Assembly: GCF_001612905.1 (NCBI RefSeq)
Contig: NZ_BDBI01000007.1
Location: forward strand, 1-64,000
Direction: 5' to 3'
Length of the DNA: 64,000 nucleotides
From: Nocardia ignorata NBRC 108230
Lineage (GTDB): Bacteria > Actinomycetota > Actinomycetes > Mycobacteriales > Mycobacteriaceae
Shown: piece after piece, positions 24,272 through 34,580 of the stretch
Layout: every line of letters begins with the position of its first letter
Numbering within the stretch: the first letter of the stretch is position 1
Made by a program: the position numbers and the translations under genes
Notes under the pieces: generated by a model
The model's database searches: none
Told to the model about the DNA's origin: nothing
The model's input: only the letters and a program-made list of their open reading frames with translations

Positions 24272-24694
24272 TCAGCGCTGTTTGGACGGTGCCTTCGGCT
24301 GAACCAGGCGCGAGCCCGTCCAGCTGCCGAGGCTGATGGTTGATGTCTGGGTCAGGCCGGCCGTGGGTGCGGCTTCGGCGATCTCGCTCGGATCGACATG
24401 GCCCGGTTGACCGGTTTTGGGGGTGAGGACCCAGATGAACCCTTCGTCGGCCAGCGGGCTGATGGCATCCATCAGCTCGTCGGCCAGATCGCCGTCACCT
24501 TCTCGCCACCACAGCAGGACGGCGTCGACGACCTCGTCGGAGTCTTCGTCGACCATCTCGCCGCCCGTGATCTCCTCGATCTCGGCGCGCAATGCGTCGT
24601 CGGTGTCCTCGTCCCAGCCCAATTCCTGAACAACCAAGCCGTGAGAAATGCCAAGCTTCTGAGCGTAGTTCTGCGCGTCCGCCGCGGCGACCAC
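24272..24694 (-). CDS. DUF3052 domain protein (Rv2239c-like)
   Basis: This 140-residue acidic actinobacterial protein carries AQKLGISHGLVVQELGWDED, VLLWWREGDGDL and VLTPKTGQPGHV, all characteristic of DUF3052. GTG at 24694 with GGGAGGAC upstream gives the expected N terminus (VVAAADAQNYAQKL). It has no membrane segment. Its conserved position between ahpE and the aceE neighbourhood matches M. tuberculosis. Function unknown. Confidence 0.88.
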   Translation of the reverse strand: MVAAADAQNYAQKLGISHGLVVQELGWDEDTDDALRAEIEEITGGEMVDEDSDEVVDAVLLWWREGDGDLADELMDAISPLADEGFIWVLTPKTGQPGHVDPSEIAEAAPTAGLTQTSTISLGSWTGSRLVQPKAPSKQR

Positions 24695-24812
24695 GGTGGT
24701 GTCCTCCCTAAACTGCCGACAGTAAGATACGTGCAAGCGAACATGGTTATCGGCCGCAGCGCAAGCCGATCGGATGAATCGGTACCGTACGCCGCGTGTC
24801 GGCGACGTGAAT

Positions 24813-25370
24813 TCAGCGCCGTGGGCAGGCCTGTTGTACCTCGGTACGCGCTTGATTGATTTTGCGGCTCGCATCGTTGAGACCGCCGACCGCGGAGCTG
24901 TAGGTCATCTTCCGCGTCTCGGCGGACAGCTCTCGCGCGGCGACGACATAGGCGGTGAACTTGTCGGCCAGCTCGGTCGGCAGGGCGCCCGCGGCGGCGG
25001 CGACACCGGACTCGACGGCCGTCGCGGCGGTATCGAGCGCGACGGCCGCGGCCTCGCGCTTGGCGGCGTAGTCGGGGGCGTTCTCGTCGTGGGCCTTCAC
25101 GAAGTCGTTGTAGGCGGTGACGCCCGCACCGGTGGTGGTGGGGAACTGCCCGCAGTTGTCCTCGATGGCCTTGGTCCGGGCGGCCGCCGCACGCGAAGAC
25201 GCGGCCGCCGAGGACGACGCGGCGGCCTCGGTCTTGTAGGCGGCGACTTCGGCGGGGTCGGTGGTCGGGCTACCGGCGACCTGCTGGGCGCACCCGGCGA
25301 TCACCGAACCGGCGATCACGGCGACCGATGCACAGATCAGCCCGAGTCTGCGCGCGTGCGGCACCCTCAT
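24813..25370 (-). CDS. lipoprotein (Rv2240c-like)
   Basis: This 185-residue protein has a signal sequence ending in lipobox VIAGC (Cys27), followed by an Ala/Ser-rich segment and a predicted helical domain with two Cys (EDNCGQFP and QQACPRR). It is divergent from aceE with about 207 bp between starts. The syntenic M. tuberculosis gene is also of unknown function. Confidence 0.8.
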   Translation of the reverse strand: MRVPHARRLGLICASVAVIAGSVIAGCAQQVAGSPTTDPAEVAAYKTEAAASSSAAASSRAAAARTKAIEDNCGQFPTTTGAGVTAYNDFVKAHDENAPDYAAKREAAAVALDTAATAVESGVAAAAGALPTELADKFTAYVVAARELSAETRKMTYSSAVGGLNDASRKINQARTEVQQACPRR

Positions 25371-25577
25371 CGTCGAACCCGTTCCCTCTCACTTCACTGA
25401 CCGGTAGGTCCATCGCGAATCTAGTGGATTTCCTGCTGAGATGATGACCTGGGCGACCCTTTCGGCAAGGATGGGGGTCGCCCGAACCTTTCGAGACGGG
25501 TGCTCCGCACACCAAGCGGGCAAGCCCGGGGACCGCGACGCCGACAAGCAGTTCAGCCCCCAGTACGAGGAGCAGAT

Positions 25578-28451
25578 TTGACCGACCTGATCCACTCTGC
25601 AGCTTCTTCCGATTCGCCGACCGACCCCGCGGCGCCCGGTGCCAAACCCACCGGGGAACGCGTGCGGGTGATCCGCGAAGGCGTGGCATCGTATCTACCC
25701 GATATCGATCCGGAGGAAACCAGCGAATGGCTGGAATCCTTCGACGAGATGCTCGACCGGGAAGGCCCGGGCCGCGCGCGCTATCTCATGTTGCGGCTGC
25801 TCGAACGCGCCGGTGAGCGTCGCGTGTCGATTCCCGCGCTCACCTCCACCGACTACGTCAACACGATCCCCACCGAGAACGAGCCGTGGTTCCCCGGCGA
25901 CGAGGAGGTGGAGCGCCGCTACCGCGCCTGGATCCGCTGGAACGCCGCGATCATGGTGCATCGCGCGCAGCGTCCCGGAATCGGTGTGGGCGGGCATATT
26001 TCGACGTATGCCTCGTCGGCGGCGCTCTACGAGGTGGGTTTCAACCACTTCTTCCGTGGCAAGGACCATCCCGGCGGCGGCGATCACATCTACATCCAGG
26101 GCCACGCCTCGCCCGGCATCTACGCGCGCGCGTTCCTCGAGGGTCGCCTGAGCACCGACCGGCTCGACGGGTTCCGGCAGGAATACAGCCACGGCGGCCT
26201 CGGCAAGGGCCTGCCGTCCTACCCGCATCCGCGCCTGATGACCGATTTCTGGGAGTTCCCGACGGTCTCGATGGGCCTGGGCCCGATGAACGCGATCTAC
26301 CAGGCCAGGTTCAACCACTACCTGCACGATCGCGGTATCAAGGACACCTCCGACCAGCACGTGTGGGCGTTCCTGGGCGACGGCGAGATGGACGAGCCCG
26401 AGTCGCGCGGCCTGATCCAGGTGGCCGCCAACGAGGCGCTCGACAACCTGACGTTCGTCATCAACTGCAACCTGCAGCGCCTCGACGGACCGGTGCGCGG
26501 TAACGGCAAGATCATCCAGGAACTCGAGTCCTTCTTCCGCGGCGCGGGCTGGAACGTCATCAAGGTGGTCTGGGGCCGGGAGTGGGACGCGCTGCTCGGC
26601 GCCGACCGCGACGGTGCCCTGGTGAACCTGATGAACACCACCCCCGACGGGGATTTCCAGACCTACAAGGCCAACGACGGCGCCTACGTGCGCGATCACT
26701 TCTTCGGCCGCGACCCGCGCACCAAGGCGCTGGTCCAGAACATGTCCGACAACGAGATCTGGAACCTCAAGCGCGGCGGCCACGACTACCGCAAGGTCTA
26801 CGCGGCGTACGCGGCGGCGATGACGCACAAGGGCCAGCCGACGGTGATCCTGGCCAAGACCATCAAGGGCTACACCCTCGGCAAGCACTTCGAGGGCCGC
26901 AACGCCACCCACCAGATGAAGAAGCTGACGCTGCAGGACCTCAAGGACTTCCGCGATCTGCAGCGCATCCCGATCTCGGACGCGGAATTGGAGAAGGACC
27001 CGTACCTGCCCCCGTACTACCACCCCGGCCAGGACGCGCCGGAGATCCAGTACATGCAGGCCAGGCGCAAGGCGCTCGGTGGGTACCTGCCCGAACGGCG
27101 AAGTGCGGCAAAGCCGTTGACGCTGCCGGGCGACGAGGCCTACCGCTCGGTGCGCAAGGGTTCGGGCAAGCAGAACGTGGCGACCACGATGGCGCTGGTC
27201 CGGTTGATGAAGGAACTGTTGCGCGACAAGGAGATCGGCAAGCGCATCGTGCCGATCATCCCGGACGAGGCACGCACCTTCGGCATGGACTCCTGGTTCC
27301 CGTCGCTGAAGATCTACAACCGCAACGGCCAGCTCTACACCTCCGTGGACGCGGAACTGATGCTCGCCTACAAGGAGAGCAACGTCGGCCAGATCCTGCA
27401 CGAGGGGATCAACGAGGCCGGGTCGACGGCGTCGTTCACGGCGGCGGGCACCGCGTACGCCACGCACGGCGAGCCGATGATCCCGCTCTACATCTTCTAT
27501 TCGATGTTCGGTTTCCAGCGCACCGGCGACGGCCTGTGGGCCGCGGCCGACCAGCTGGCCCGCGGCTTCGTCCTCGGAGCGACGGCCGGGCGGACCACGC
27601 TCACCGGTGAGGGCCTGCAGCACAACGACGGGCATTCGCTGCTGCTCGCCTCGACCAACCCGGCCGTGGTCACCTACGACCCGGCGTTCTCGTTCGAGAT
27701 CGCCCACATCGTGCGCGACGGTCTGCGCCGCATGTACGGCGGCGGCAACCCGGACCCGGGCACGTTGCCGGGCACCCACCCGCAGGAGACCGGGACCTTC
27801 GGCGGGGAGAACATTTTCTACTACATCACGCTCTACAACGAGCCCTACCAGCAGCCGGCCGAGCCCGACGACCTCGACGTGGCCGGCTTGCTCAAGGGCC
27901 TGTACCTGTACCAGCGCGGTGGTGAGGGCGAGGTGCGCGCCCAGATCCTGGTCTCCGGCGTGACCGTGCCCGCCGGTCTGCGTGCCCAGCAGATCCTGGC
28001 GCAGGAGTGGGATGTGGCCGCCGACGTGTGGTCGGTGACCTCGTTCGGCGAGTTGCGCAAGGAAGCCGTCGAGAAGGAGATCCACGCGCTCAAGCACCCC
28101 GATGCCGACCCCGGCGTCGCCTACGTCACCGAGGCGCTCGCCTCGGCGCGTGGACCGGTGGTGGCCGCCACCGACTGGATGCGCGCGGTTCCCGATCAGA
28201 TCCGGCAGTGGGTGCCCGGCGACTACATCACCCTCGGCACCGACGGGTTCGGCTTCTCCGACACCCGTCCCGCCGCCCGCCGGGTATTCAACGTCGACGC
28301 GGAGTCCATCGTCGTCGCGGTGCTCGAAGGCCTGGTGAAAGACGGCACCTTCGACAAGGCCAAGGCGGTGGAAGCGGCCGCGAAATACCGCATCGACGAT
28401 GTGTCCGCCGCGCCGAAGCCGAGTGCGGACGCACCGGAGGAACTGGCGTAG
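25578..28451 (+). CDS. aceE: pyruvate dehydrogenase E1 component, homodimeric type
   Basis: This 957-residue thiamine diphosphate enzyme decarboxylates pyruvate and feeds the dihydrolipoyl acyltransferase of the pyruvate dehydrogenase complex. The ThDP/Mg motif [12 protein letters not shown] is around residues 266-277, and [20 protein letters not shown] and [13 protein letters not shown] are conserved family blocks. The sequence tracks M. tuberculosis AceE through most of its length, with an extra Gly/Pro loop near the segment [19 protein letters not shown] at 25578, preceded by GAGGAG, is the start because homology begins just after it. Supply of acetyl-CoA links it functionally to the fatty-acid genes downstream. 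Confidence 0.95.
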   Translation: MTDLIHSAASSDSPTDPAAPGAKPTGERVRVIREGVASYLPDIDPEETSEWLESFDEMLDREGPGRARYLMLRLLERAGERRVSIPALTSTDYVNTIPTENEPWFPGDEEVERRYRAWIRWNAAIMVHRAQRPGIGVGGHISTYASSAALYEVGFNHFFRGKDHPGGGDHIYIQGHASPGIYARAFLEGRLSTDRLDGFRQEYSHGGLGKGLPSYPHPRLMTDFWEFPTVSMGLGPMNAIYQARFNHYLHDRGIKDTSDQHVWAFLGDGEMDEPESRGLIQVAANEALDNLTFVINCNLQRLDGPVRGNGKIIQELESFFRGAGWNVIKVVWGREWDALLGADRDGALVNLMNTTPDGDFQTYKANDGAYVRDHFFGRDPRTKALVQNMSDNEIWNLKRGGHDYRKVYAAYAAAMTHKGQPTVILAKTIKGYTLGKHFEGRNATHQMKKLTLQDLKDFRDLQRIPISDAELEKDPYLPPYYHPGQDAPEIQYMQARRKALGGYLPERRSAAKPLTLPGDEAYRSVRKGSGKQNVATTMALVRLMKELLRDKEIGKRIVPIIPDEARTFGMDSWFPSLKIYNRNGQLYTSVDAELMLAYKESNVGQILHEGINEAGSTASFTAAGTAYATHGEPMIPLYIFYSMFGFQRTGDGLWAAADQLARGFVLGATAGRTTLTGEGLQHNDGHSLLLASTNPAVVTYDPAFSFEIAHIVRDGLRRMYGGGNPDPGTLPGTHPQETGTFGGENIFYYITLYNEPYQQPAEPDDLDVAGLLKGLYLYQRGGEGEVRAQILVSGVTVPAGLRAQQILAQEWDVAADVWSVTSFGELRKEAVEKEIHALKHPDADPGVAYVTEALASARGPVVAATDWMRAVPDQIRQWVPGDYITLGTDGFGFSDTRPAARRVFNVDAESIVVAVLEGLVKDGTFDKAKAVEAAAKYRIDDVSAAPKPSADAPEELA

Positions 28452-28465
28452 CGGACTATTGGACT

Positions 28466-29797
28466 GTGGAGCGCAAACCGCCGCGGCCCCGTCGGATCAC
28501 CGAGGGCACAAGCACGCACGAGGTCTACCTGCCGACCGGGGCACTGTCCCCGAACCGGCAGACCCGTGACCCGCTGCCCGACACGCTGCTGCGACGGGTC
28601 AAGCAGTTCTCGGGCCGGCTGTCGACCGAGGCGGTCGGCGCGATGCAGGACCGGCTGCCGTTCTTCGCCGATCTGGACGCCGCCCAGCGGGCAGGCGTCC
28701 AGATGCTGGTGCAGACCGCGGTGGTGAACTTCCTGGAGTGGTTGCAGGATCCCGAGTCCGACATCCGCTTCAGCCTGGACGCCTTCCAGGTGATTCCGCA
28801 GGATCTGGCGCGGCGGCTCACGCTGCGCCAGACCGTGGACATGGTCCGGGTGGCCATGGACTTCTTCGAACAGTGGCTGCCCGCGCTCGCCCGCAACGAC
28901 CGGCAGCTGGTCGCGCTCACCGAGGCGGTGCTGCGATACGGGCGTGAGCTCGGTTTCGCGGCCGCCTCGGTGTACGCCAGCGCGGCCGAATCCCGGGGCG
29001 CGTGGGACACCCGCCTCGAGGCGCTGGTGGTCGACGCGGTGGTGCGCGGGGACACGGGCCCGGACATGCTCTCCCGGGCCGCCACGTTGAACTGGGACGC
29101 CACCGCACCGGCAACGGTGCTTGTCGGCACCCCGCCGCAGGACCAGGGTGTGTCGACGGTCGGGGCGGTGCACACCATCGCGACCAGGCACGGTCGTGCC
29201 GCGCTCGCGGTCGTGCAGGGCGCGCGGCTGGTGATGGTGGTCAGCGGGCACCTGGGCGACGCGGGGATCGGTTCGCCGTTCCTGTCGGATCTGCTCGCCG
29301 AGGTGTTCTCCGACGGTCCGGTGGTGATCGGCCCGACCATGCGCACCCTCGGCGCCGCGCACGCCTCCGCCATCGAGGCATTGGCCGGAATGGAGGCCGT
29401 TGTCGGGTGGCGAGGCGCGCCAAGGCCCGTTCACGCCTCGGAGTTGTTACCGGAACGGGCCTTGCTGGGCGATAGAGCTGCGATAGAGGCGCTGAACGAG
29501 TATGTTGTCCTCCCGTTGGCGTCGGCCGGATCTTCGTTGTCCGACACATTGGACGCCTACCTGGATTGTGGCGGAGCAGTAGAAACGTGCGCGCGTCAGC
29601 TGTACGTCCATCCAAATACTGTCCGGTATCGCCTCAAGCGAATCGGCGAGGTGACCGGACGTGATCCGCTCAATCCCCGCGACGCGTATGTGCTCCGGAT
29701 CGCGGCCACAGTGGGCCGTTTGACACGAACGCATAACGAATCATCCACTTCTGTCACGGAAACCCCGTCAACCCCAATGGCTCACGACCCCCTGTAA
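28466..29797 (+). CDS. mabR: PucR-family regulator of the FAS-II operon (MabR-like)
   Basis: This 443-residue protein has the PucR C-terminal helix-turn-helix (VETCARQLYVHPNTVRYRLK at about 393-412), a middle GGDEF-like domain and an N-terminal helical domain. In M. tuberculosis the syntenic Rv2242 (MabR) activates the fabD-acpM-kasA-kasB-accD6 operon. Here it lies between aceE (14-bp gap) and fabD, with an inverted repeat just downstream of its stop. GTG 28466 is the start with no strong ribosome-binding site, so coupling to aceE is possible. Confidence 0.88.
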   Translation: MERKPPRPRRITEGTSTHEVYLPTGALSPNRQTRDPLPDTLLRRVKQFSGRLSTEAVGAMQDRLPFFADLDAAQRAGVQMLVQTAVVNFLEWLQDPESDIRFSLDAFQVIPQDLARRLTLRQTVDMVRVAMDFFEQWLPALARNDRQLVALTEAVLRYGRELGFAAASVYASAAESRGAWDTRLEALVVDAVVRGDTGPDMLSRAATLNWDATAPATVLVGTPPQDQGVSTVGAVHTIATRHGRAALAVVQGARLVMVVSGHLGDAGIGSPFLSDLLAEVFSDGPVVIGPTMRTLGAAHASAIEALAGMEAVVGWRGAPRPVHASELLPERALLGDRAAIEALNEYVVLPLASAGSSLSDTLDAYLDCGGAVETCARQLYVHPNTVRYRLKRIGEVTGRDPLNPRDAYVLRIAATVGRLTRTHNESSTSVTETPSTPMAHDPL

Positions 29798-29838
29798 CGG
29801 GATTCGCGAATCGGTCGATCCGGACGCCCCACCTCGGA

Positions 29839-29859
29839 TTTTGTGGGACCCCTACAAAA
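29839..29859. promoter_or_regulatory. inverted repeat TTTTGT-N9-ACAAAA upstream of fabD (candidate MabR site)
   Basis: A perfect 6-bp inverted repeat with a 9-bp centre lies 65 bp before the fabD GTG, just after mabR. A site of this TTTTGT/ACAAAA type is reported for MabR in mycobacteria, from memory of the literature and not checked. It is the only clear dyad in the 127-bp mabR-fabD gap. Confidence 0.65.
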
Positions 29860-29924
29860 CGCGTTCCAAACCTTCATTCGCGCCGACATCTCGTGCGGCG
29901 GGGGTCACAGTGTTTTCTTAGGGG

Positions 29925-30839
29925 GTGATCGCGTTGTTCACCCCTGGACAGGGGTCCCAGACACCCGGCATGCTCACGCCCTGGCTCGCACTCCCCGGTG
30001 CGGCTGATCGCCTCGAGCTGTGGTCGAAGGCCGCCGGCCTCGACCTGGTCCGTCTCGGCACCACCGCGACGGCGGAGGAGATCGTCGACACCTCGGTGAC
30101 GCAGCCGCTCGTGGTCGCGGCCGCGCTGCTGGCCTTCGCCGAAATCGCCCCCGAAACCCTTCCTGCGGATACGATCGTCGCCGGGCATTCGGTCGGCGAA
30201 TTCGCCGCGGCCGCTGTCGCGGGCGTCATCACCCCCGACGAGGCTGTCGGCCTGGCCGCCATCCGCGGCCGGGAGATGGCCAAGGCGTGTGCGCAGGAAC
30301 CGACCGGCATGTCCGCGGTGCTCGGTGGCGACGAAGCCACCGTGCTCGCACGGCTCGCCGAACTCGATCTCGTCCCGGCCAACCGCAACGCGGTAGGCCA
30401 GATCGTCGCGGCGGGCCGCCTGGAAGCTCTGGCGGAGCTCGCCGCGAACCCGCCGGAGAAGGCACGGGTCCGCGCATTGCCCGTCGCCGGTGCGTTCCAC
30501 ACCGCTTTCATGGCCCCGGCACAGGCAGCTGTCGCCGATGCCATCGCCCAGATCTCGCCGAGCGACCCGATCCGGACGCTGCTGTCGAACTTCGACGGAC
30601 AACCGGTCACCTCGGGCGCCGACGCGATCGACAAGCTCGCCGCGCAGGTCACCCGTCCCGTGCGCTGGGACCTGTGCACCGAGACCGTCCGCGCCGCGGG
30701 CGTCTCGGCGGTGGCCGAACTGCCACCGGCGGGCACCCTGGTCGGCATCGCCAAACGGGAACTGAAGGGCACCCCCAACCTCGCCCTCAAGACTCCAGAA
30801 GACCTCCCCGCGTTGGCCGGACTCACCTCCGCGGGCTAG
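29925..30839 (+). CDS. fabD: malonyl-CoA:ACP transacylase
   Basis: This 304-residue acyltransferase transfers malonyl from CoA to acyl carrier protein to start FAS-II elongation. The active-site Ser89 is in GHSVGE and the catalytic His192 in AFHTAF; the N-terminal FTPGQGSQ loop is conserved. GTG 29925 is the first codon of the FAS-II operon, downstream of the candidate MabR site. The acpM gene follows 83 bp later. Confidence 0.94.
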   Translation: MIALFTPGQGSQTPGMLTPWLALPGAADRLELWSKAAGLDLVRLGTTATAEEIVDTSVTQPLVVAAALLAFAEIAPETLPADTIVAGHSVGEFAAAAVAGVITPDEAVGLAAIRGREMAKACAQEPTGMSAVLGGDEATVLARLAELDLVPANRNAVGQIVAAGRLEALAELAANPPEKARVRALPVAGAFHTAFMAPAQAAVADAIAQISPSDPIRTLLSNFDGQPVTSGADAIDKLAAQVTRPVRWDLCTETVRAAGVSAVAELPPAGTLVGIAKRELKGTPNLALKTPEDLPALAGLTSAG

Positions 30840-30922
30840 CTTTCCCCCCGGCGGTCGCGCACGACGAAGTGCGTCGGCTGTTCAAGACCCTACAAATGAG
30901 AAACAAGAAGGGAGCCACCAAA

Positions 30923-31222
30923 GTGGCCGCTCTGACCCAGGAACAGATCGTCGAAGAACTCGGCAAGATCATCGAAGAGGTTACGGGTATCGAACCCTCC
31001 GAGGTGACCATCGAGAAGTCCTTCGTCGACGACCTGGACATCGACTCGCTGTCCATGGTCGAGATCGCTGTGCAGACCGAGGACAAGTACGGCGTCAAGA
31101 TCCCCGACGAGGATCTCGCCAGCCTGAAGACCGTGGGTGACGCTGTCTCCTACATCCAGAAGCTCGAGGCGGAGAACTCCGACGCCGCCGCGGAGCTCAA
31201 GGCCAAGTTCGACGCCGAGTAG
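30923..31222 (+). CDS. acpM: meromycolate acyl carrier protein AcpM
   Basis: This 99-residue ACP has the phosphopantetheine Ser42 in the invariant [11 protein letters not shown] helix and a longer, charged C-terminal tail than ordinary ACPs, as in mycobacterial AcpM. GTG 30923 with GAAGGGAG 8 bp upstream is the start; an ATG nine codons upstream is an alternative. It carries the growing chain of the mycolate precursor between FabD, KasA and the reductive enzymes. Confidence 0.94.
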   Translation: MAALTQEQIVEELGKIIEEVTGIEPSEVTIEKSFVDDLDIDSLSMVEIAVQTEDKYGVKIPDEDLASLKTVGDAVSYIQKLEAENSDAAAELKAKFDAE

Positions 31223-31233
31223 AGGCTGAACCA

Positions 31234-32484
31234 GTGACCACTCCTTCCACCTTGAACGGGAATTTCCCCAACGTCGTCGTCACCAGCATGGCGGCGACCA
31301 CGTCGATCGCGGGTGATGTCGATGCGACGTGGAAGGGACTCCTCAACGGTGAGAGCGGAATCGACGTTCTCGAGGATTCCTTCATCGAGGAATACGACCT
31401 GCCGGTGCGTATCGGCGGTCACCTGAAAGTCAGCCCCGACACCCTCCTGAGCCGGGTCGAGATCCGCCGCATGGCGTATGTCGAGCGCCTGGCGACCGTG
31501 CTCGGTCGCGAGGTGTGGAAGAACGCGGGCAGCCCGGAGGTCGACCACGACCGCCTGGGTGTCGCGATCGGTACCGGTCTCGGTGGCGGCGACGCGCTGA
31601 TCGACTCGGTCGACAAGCTGAAGAACGGCGGCTATCGCAAGATCTCGCCGCTGGCTGTTCAGATGGTCATGCCGAACGGTCCGTCGGCGGTCGTCGGTCT
31701 AGAGCTGAAGGCCAGGGCGGGAGTGGTCACTCCGGTCTCGGCGTGCTCGTCGGGTTCGGAGGCCATCGCCAACGCGTGGCGGATGATCGTGATGGGTGAC
31801 GCCGACATGGTCGTCACCGGTGGCGTCGAGGGCTTCATCGACTCGGTGCCGATCGCGGCGTTCTCCATGATGCGGGCGATGAGCACGCGCAACGACGACC
31901 CCAAGGGTGCTTCGCGTCCGTTCGACAAGGATCGTGACGGCTTCGTCTTCGGCGAAGCGGGCGCGCTCATGACGATCGAGACCGAGGAGCACGCGAAGGC
32001 TCGCGGTGCGACCATCCACGCGCGTCTGCTGGGCGCGGGCATCACCTCCGACGGTTTCCACCTGGTCGCTCCCGATCCCGAGGGCACCGGTGCGGCCAGG
32101 GCGATGACTCGCGCGATGCAGACCGCCGGTCTGACCAAGCGCGACATCACCCACATCAACGCCCACGCGACCGCGACTCCCATCGGCGACACCGCCGAGG
32201 CGAACGCGATCAACTTGGCGGTGGGCAACCACGCTTCGGTGTACGCGCCGAAGTCGGCACTCGGTCACTCGATCGGTGCCGTCGGCGCCCTCGAGTCGGT
32301 GCTCACTGTGCTCGCGATTCGGGACGGCATCGTTCCGCCGACGCTGAACCTGGACAACCAGGATCCGGAGATCGATCTCGATGTGGTGCACGGGGAAGCC
32401 CGTCGCCAGGAAATCGAGTACGCGATCAACAACTCCTTCGGCTTCGGTGGGCACAACGTCGCGCTCGCCTTCGGTCGGGCCTGA
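31234..32484 (+). CDS. kasA: beta-ketoacyl-ACP synthase II, KasA-like
   Basis: This 416-residue condensing enzyme extends meromycolate chains. The catalytic triad is visible: Cys171 (SACSSG), His311 ([11 protein letters not shown]) and His345 (KSALGHSIG), at the same numbering as M. tuberculosis KasA. GTG 31234 lies 11 bp after acpM. Unlike M. tuberculosis there is no kasB paralogue before accD6; the 106-bp gap holds two tandem hairpins instead. Confidence 0.94.
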   Translation: MTTPSTLNGNFPNVVVTSMAATTSIAGDVDATWKGLLNGESGIDVLEDSFIEEYDLPVRIGGHLKVSPDTLLSRVEIRRMAYVERLATVLGREVWKNAGSPEVDHDRLGVAIGTGLGGGDALIDSVDKLKNGGYRKISPLAVQMVMPNGPSAVVGLELKARAGVVTPVSACSSGSEAIANAWRMIVMGDADMVVTGGVEGFIDSVPIAAFSMMRAMSTRNDDPKGASRPFDKDRDGFVFGEAGALMTIETEEHAKARGATIHARLLGAGITSDGFHLVAPDPEGTGAARAMTRAMQTAGLTKRDITHINAHATATPIGDTAEANAINLAVGNHASVYAPKSALGHSIGAVGALESVLTVLAIRDGIVPPTLNLDNQDPEIDLDVVHGEARRQEIEYAINNSFGFGGHNVALAFGRA

Positions 32485-32504
32485 CGCACGGATTTCCCGG
32501 TGGG

Positions 32505-32551
32505 GGGTCGGCCAACTGAATGGTTCGACCCTCCGCCGTGATCCGGCGGAG
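32505..32551 (+). other. two tandem hairpins between kasA and accD6
   Basis: GGGTCG/CGACCC (32505-32531) is followed directly by CTCCGCCG/CGGCGGAG with a 5-nt loop (32531-32551), a perfect 8-bp stem. No U-tract follows. They may mark RNA processing or partial termination that lowers accD6 expression relative to kasA, or be what remains at the place where kasB sits in M. tuberculosis. Neither is shown. Confidence 0.5.
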
Positions 32552-32590
32552 GCCGAGAGATTTTCGACAACGAAGGTAGGAGTGGACGCG

Positions 32591-34036
32591 ATGACCATCA
32601 TTGCTCCCGCGTTTCAGGATTCGGTCACCGACCCGCGTGACCCGCTCGGCCGGCTCCAGCGCTTCTTCGACCCCGGCACGATCCTGCCGCTGCATCCCCG
32701 CGACCGCTCCGGTGTGCTCGCCGCGATCGGCGAGGTCGACGGTGTCCGCACCGTCGCGTACTGCTCCGACGCCACCGTGATGGGTGGCGCGATGGGCGTC
32801 GAGGGTTGCAAGCACATCGTCGACGCGATCGACACCGCCATCGAATCCGGCATTCCCGTGGTCGGCCTGTGGCATTCCGGCGGCGCACGCCTTGCCGAGG
32901 GTGTCGAGGCGCTGCACGCGGTCGGGCTGGTCTTCGAGGCCATGGTCCGCGCGTCCGGGCTCGTTCCCCAGATTTCGGTGGTGCTCGGCTTCGCCGCCGG
33001 TGGCGCCGCCTACGGCCCCGCGCTGACCGATGTGGTCATCATGGCGCCCGAGGGCCGCGTGTTCGTCACCGGTCCCGACGTGGTGCGCTCGGTGACGGGC
33101 GAGAACGTCGACATGGAGACCCTCGGTGGTCCCACCACACACTTCAAGAAGTCCGGCGTCTGCCATATCGCCGCCGACGACGAGGCCGACGCGCTGCACC
33201 GGGCCCGCAGGCTGGTGTCGATGTTCGCCGAGCAGGGCGAGTTCGACCTGGTCGCGGCCGCGCACGGCGATGTCGACCTCAAGGCGATGATGCCGGAGTC
33301 GGCCAAGCGCGCCTACGACGTGAAGCCGATCATCCACGAGCTGCTCGACAATGTGGAGTCGCCCGACGGCGCGACCGAGTCGTCGTTCGAGGAGCTGCAG
33401 GGCGGTTACGCGCGCAGCATGGTGACCGGTCTCGGCCGCCTCGGTGGGCGCACCGTCGGTGTGCTCGCCAACAACCCGCTGCGTCTGGGTGGCTGCCTGA
33501 ACTCCGAAAGTGCCGAGAAGGCCGCGCGTTTCGTGCGGTTGTGCGATGCGTTCGGTATTCCGCTGATCGTGGTCACCGACGTTCCCGGGTACCTGCCGGG
33601 TGTCGGTCAGGAACTCGAGGGTGTGGTGCGTCGCGGTGCCAAGCTGCTGCACGCTTTCGCCGAGGCTCGCGTTCCGCGCGTCACCCTGGTGACCCGCAAG
33701 ATCTACGGCGGCGCCTACATCGCCATGAACGCGCGCGCCCTCGGTGCTACCGCCGTATTCGCCTGGCCCGGTTCGGAAGTCGCCGTGATGGGCGCCAAGG
33801 CCGCGGTCGGCATCCTGCACAAGAAGGCGCTGGCCGCCGCGCCGGAAGAGGAGCGTGAGGCGCTGCACGAGCGGCTCACCGCCGAGCACGAGCGGATCGC
33901 GGGCGGAGTGGAACGTGCCGTCGCGATCGGCGTGGTCGACGAGGTGATCGATCCGGCGAAGACCCGCAGCACCCTCGCTGCGGCGCTGGCCTCGGCGCCT
34001 GCCCGCAAGAGTCACCACAAGAACATCCCGCTGTGA
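32591..34036 (+). CDS. accD6: acetyl/propionyl-CoA carboxylase carboxyltransferase beta subunit AccD6
   Basis: This 481-residue biotin-dependent carboxyltransferase has the crotonase-like oxyanion segments SGGARLAEGVEAL and GGAAYGPALTDVVI in the first half and GAYIAMNARALGA in the second. In mycobacteria AccD6 with AccA3 makes the malonyl-CoA used by FabD, so supply and use are cotranscribed here. ATG 32591, with AGGAG 9 bp upstream, is preferred over GTG at 32582. A strong terminator lies a few bases after the stop. Confidence 0.93.
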   Translation: MTIIAPAFQDSVTDPRDPLGRLQRFFDPGTILPLHPRDRSGVLAAIGEVDGVRTVAYCSDATVMGGAMGVEGCKHIVDAIDTAIESGIPVVGLWHSGGARLAEGVEALHAVGLVFEAMVRASGLVPQISVVLGFAAGGAAYGPALTDVVIMAPEGRVFVTGPDVVRSVTGENVDMETLGGPTTHFKKSGVCHIAADDEADALHRARRLVSMFAEQGEFDLVAAAHGDVDLKAMMPESAKRAYDVKPIIHELLDNVESPDGATESSFEELQGGYARSMVTGLGRLGGRTVGVLANNPLRLGGCLNSESAEKAARFVRLCDAFGIPLIVVTDVPGYLPGVGQELEGVVRRGAKLLHAFAEARVPRVTLVTRKIYGGAYIAMNARALGATAVFAWPGSEVAVMGAKAAVGILHKKALAAAPEEEREALHERLTAEHERIAGGVERAVAIGVVDEVIDPAKTRSTLAAALASAPARKSHHKNIPL

Positions 34037-34040
34037 GCTG

Positions 34041-34084
34041 ACCGGGAAACGGCCGCCTCGTCGTCGAGGCGGCCGTTTCCCGGT
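34041..34084 (+). terminator. strong hairpin terminator of the FAS-II operon
   Basis: A perfect 20-bp stem (ACCGGGAAACGGCCGCCTCG with its exact complement) encloses a 4-nt TCGT loop, beginning 4 bp after the accD6 stop. There is no U-tract, as is common in actinomycetes. It is the most stable hairpin in the window. Confidence 0.85.
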
Positions 34085-34114
34085 CCGCACAGCACCGCGG
34101 CGCATAATGGCAGG

Positions 34115-34570
34115 GTGCGTTATGAGGAGCTTGCCGATGCCCCGTGTTCCATCACGCGGCCCCTGGTGATCCTCGGTGACCGCTGGACGCTGCTGATCCT
34201 GAAGTACTGCTTCGCGGGCGTCCGCCGGTTCAACGCCTTCCAGAGCGCGCTCGGCATCTCCCGCAGCCGCCTGCACGACCGACTCGATCGCCTCATCGAG
34301 CACGAGATCCTCGTCAAACGTCCCGTCGACGACGGCGCCTACGAGGAATACCGCCTCACCGAAAAAGGCCACGCCATCTACCCGATCCTGATGGCCATCC
34401 GCGACTGGGGCGACACCTACATGGCTCCCGAAGGCCCACCGGTCGAATACCGCCACCACGACTGCACCGGCGAAGCCCACGTCCACCTCACCTGCGACGC
34501 GTGCCACGCCGAGGTCACCGCCCGCGATATCGAACCGCAGGCGGGCCCCGGCATCACCGGCGTCGCCTGA
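34115..34570 (+). CDS. HxlR-family transcriptional regulator
   Basis: This 151-residue winged helix-turn-helix protein has the HxlR signature (LGDRWTLLILKYCF, then FNAFQSALGISRSRLHDRL). The C terminus has a His/Cys-rich run (HHDCTG and LTCDACHAEV) that could bind metal, as in some HxlR members that sense electrophiles or metals. GTG 34115 is the start. Whether it controls the neighbouring nitroreductase, which lies convergent across a palindromic repeat, is unclear. Confidence 0.85.
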   Translation: MRYEELADAPCSITRPLVILGDRWTLLILKYCFAGVRRFNAFQSALGISRSRLHDRLDRLIEHEILVKRPVDDGAYEEYRLTEKGHAIYPILMAIRDWGDTYMAPEGPPVEYRHHDCTGEAHVHLTCDACHAEVTARDIEPQAGPGITGVA

Positions 34571-34580
34571 CAGGTCAACC

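Noticed and set aside
25695..28097. 800-codon minus-strand frame antisense to aceE
   Set aside because: It lies fully within aceE, which shows clear homology; high-GC antisense frames are common and this one has no recognisable domain.
32426..34507. Nearly 700-codon minus-strand frame opposite accD6
   Set aside because: Antisense to a well-supported gene; composition is Val/His/Arg-rich as in other shadow frames.
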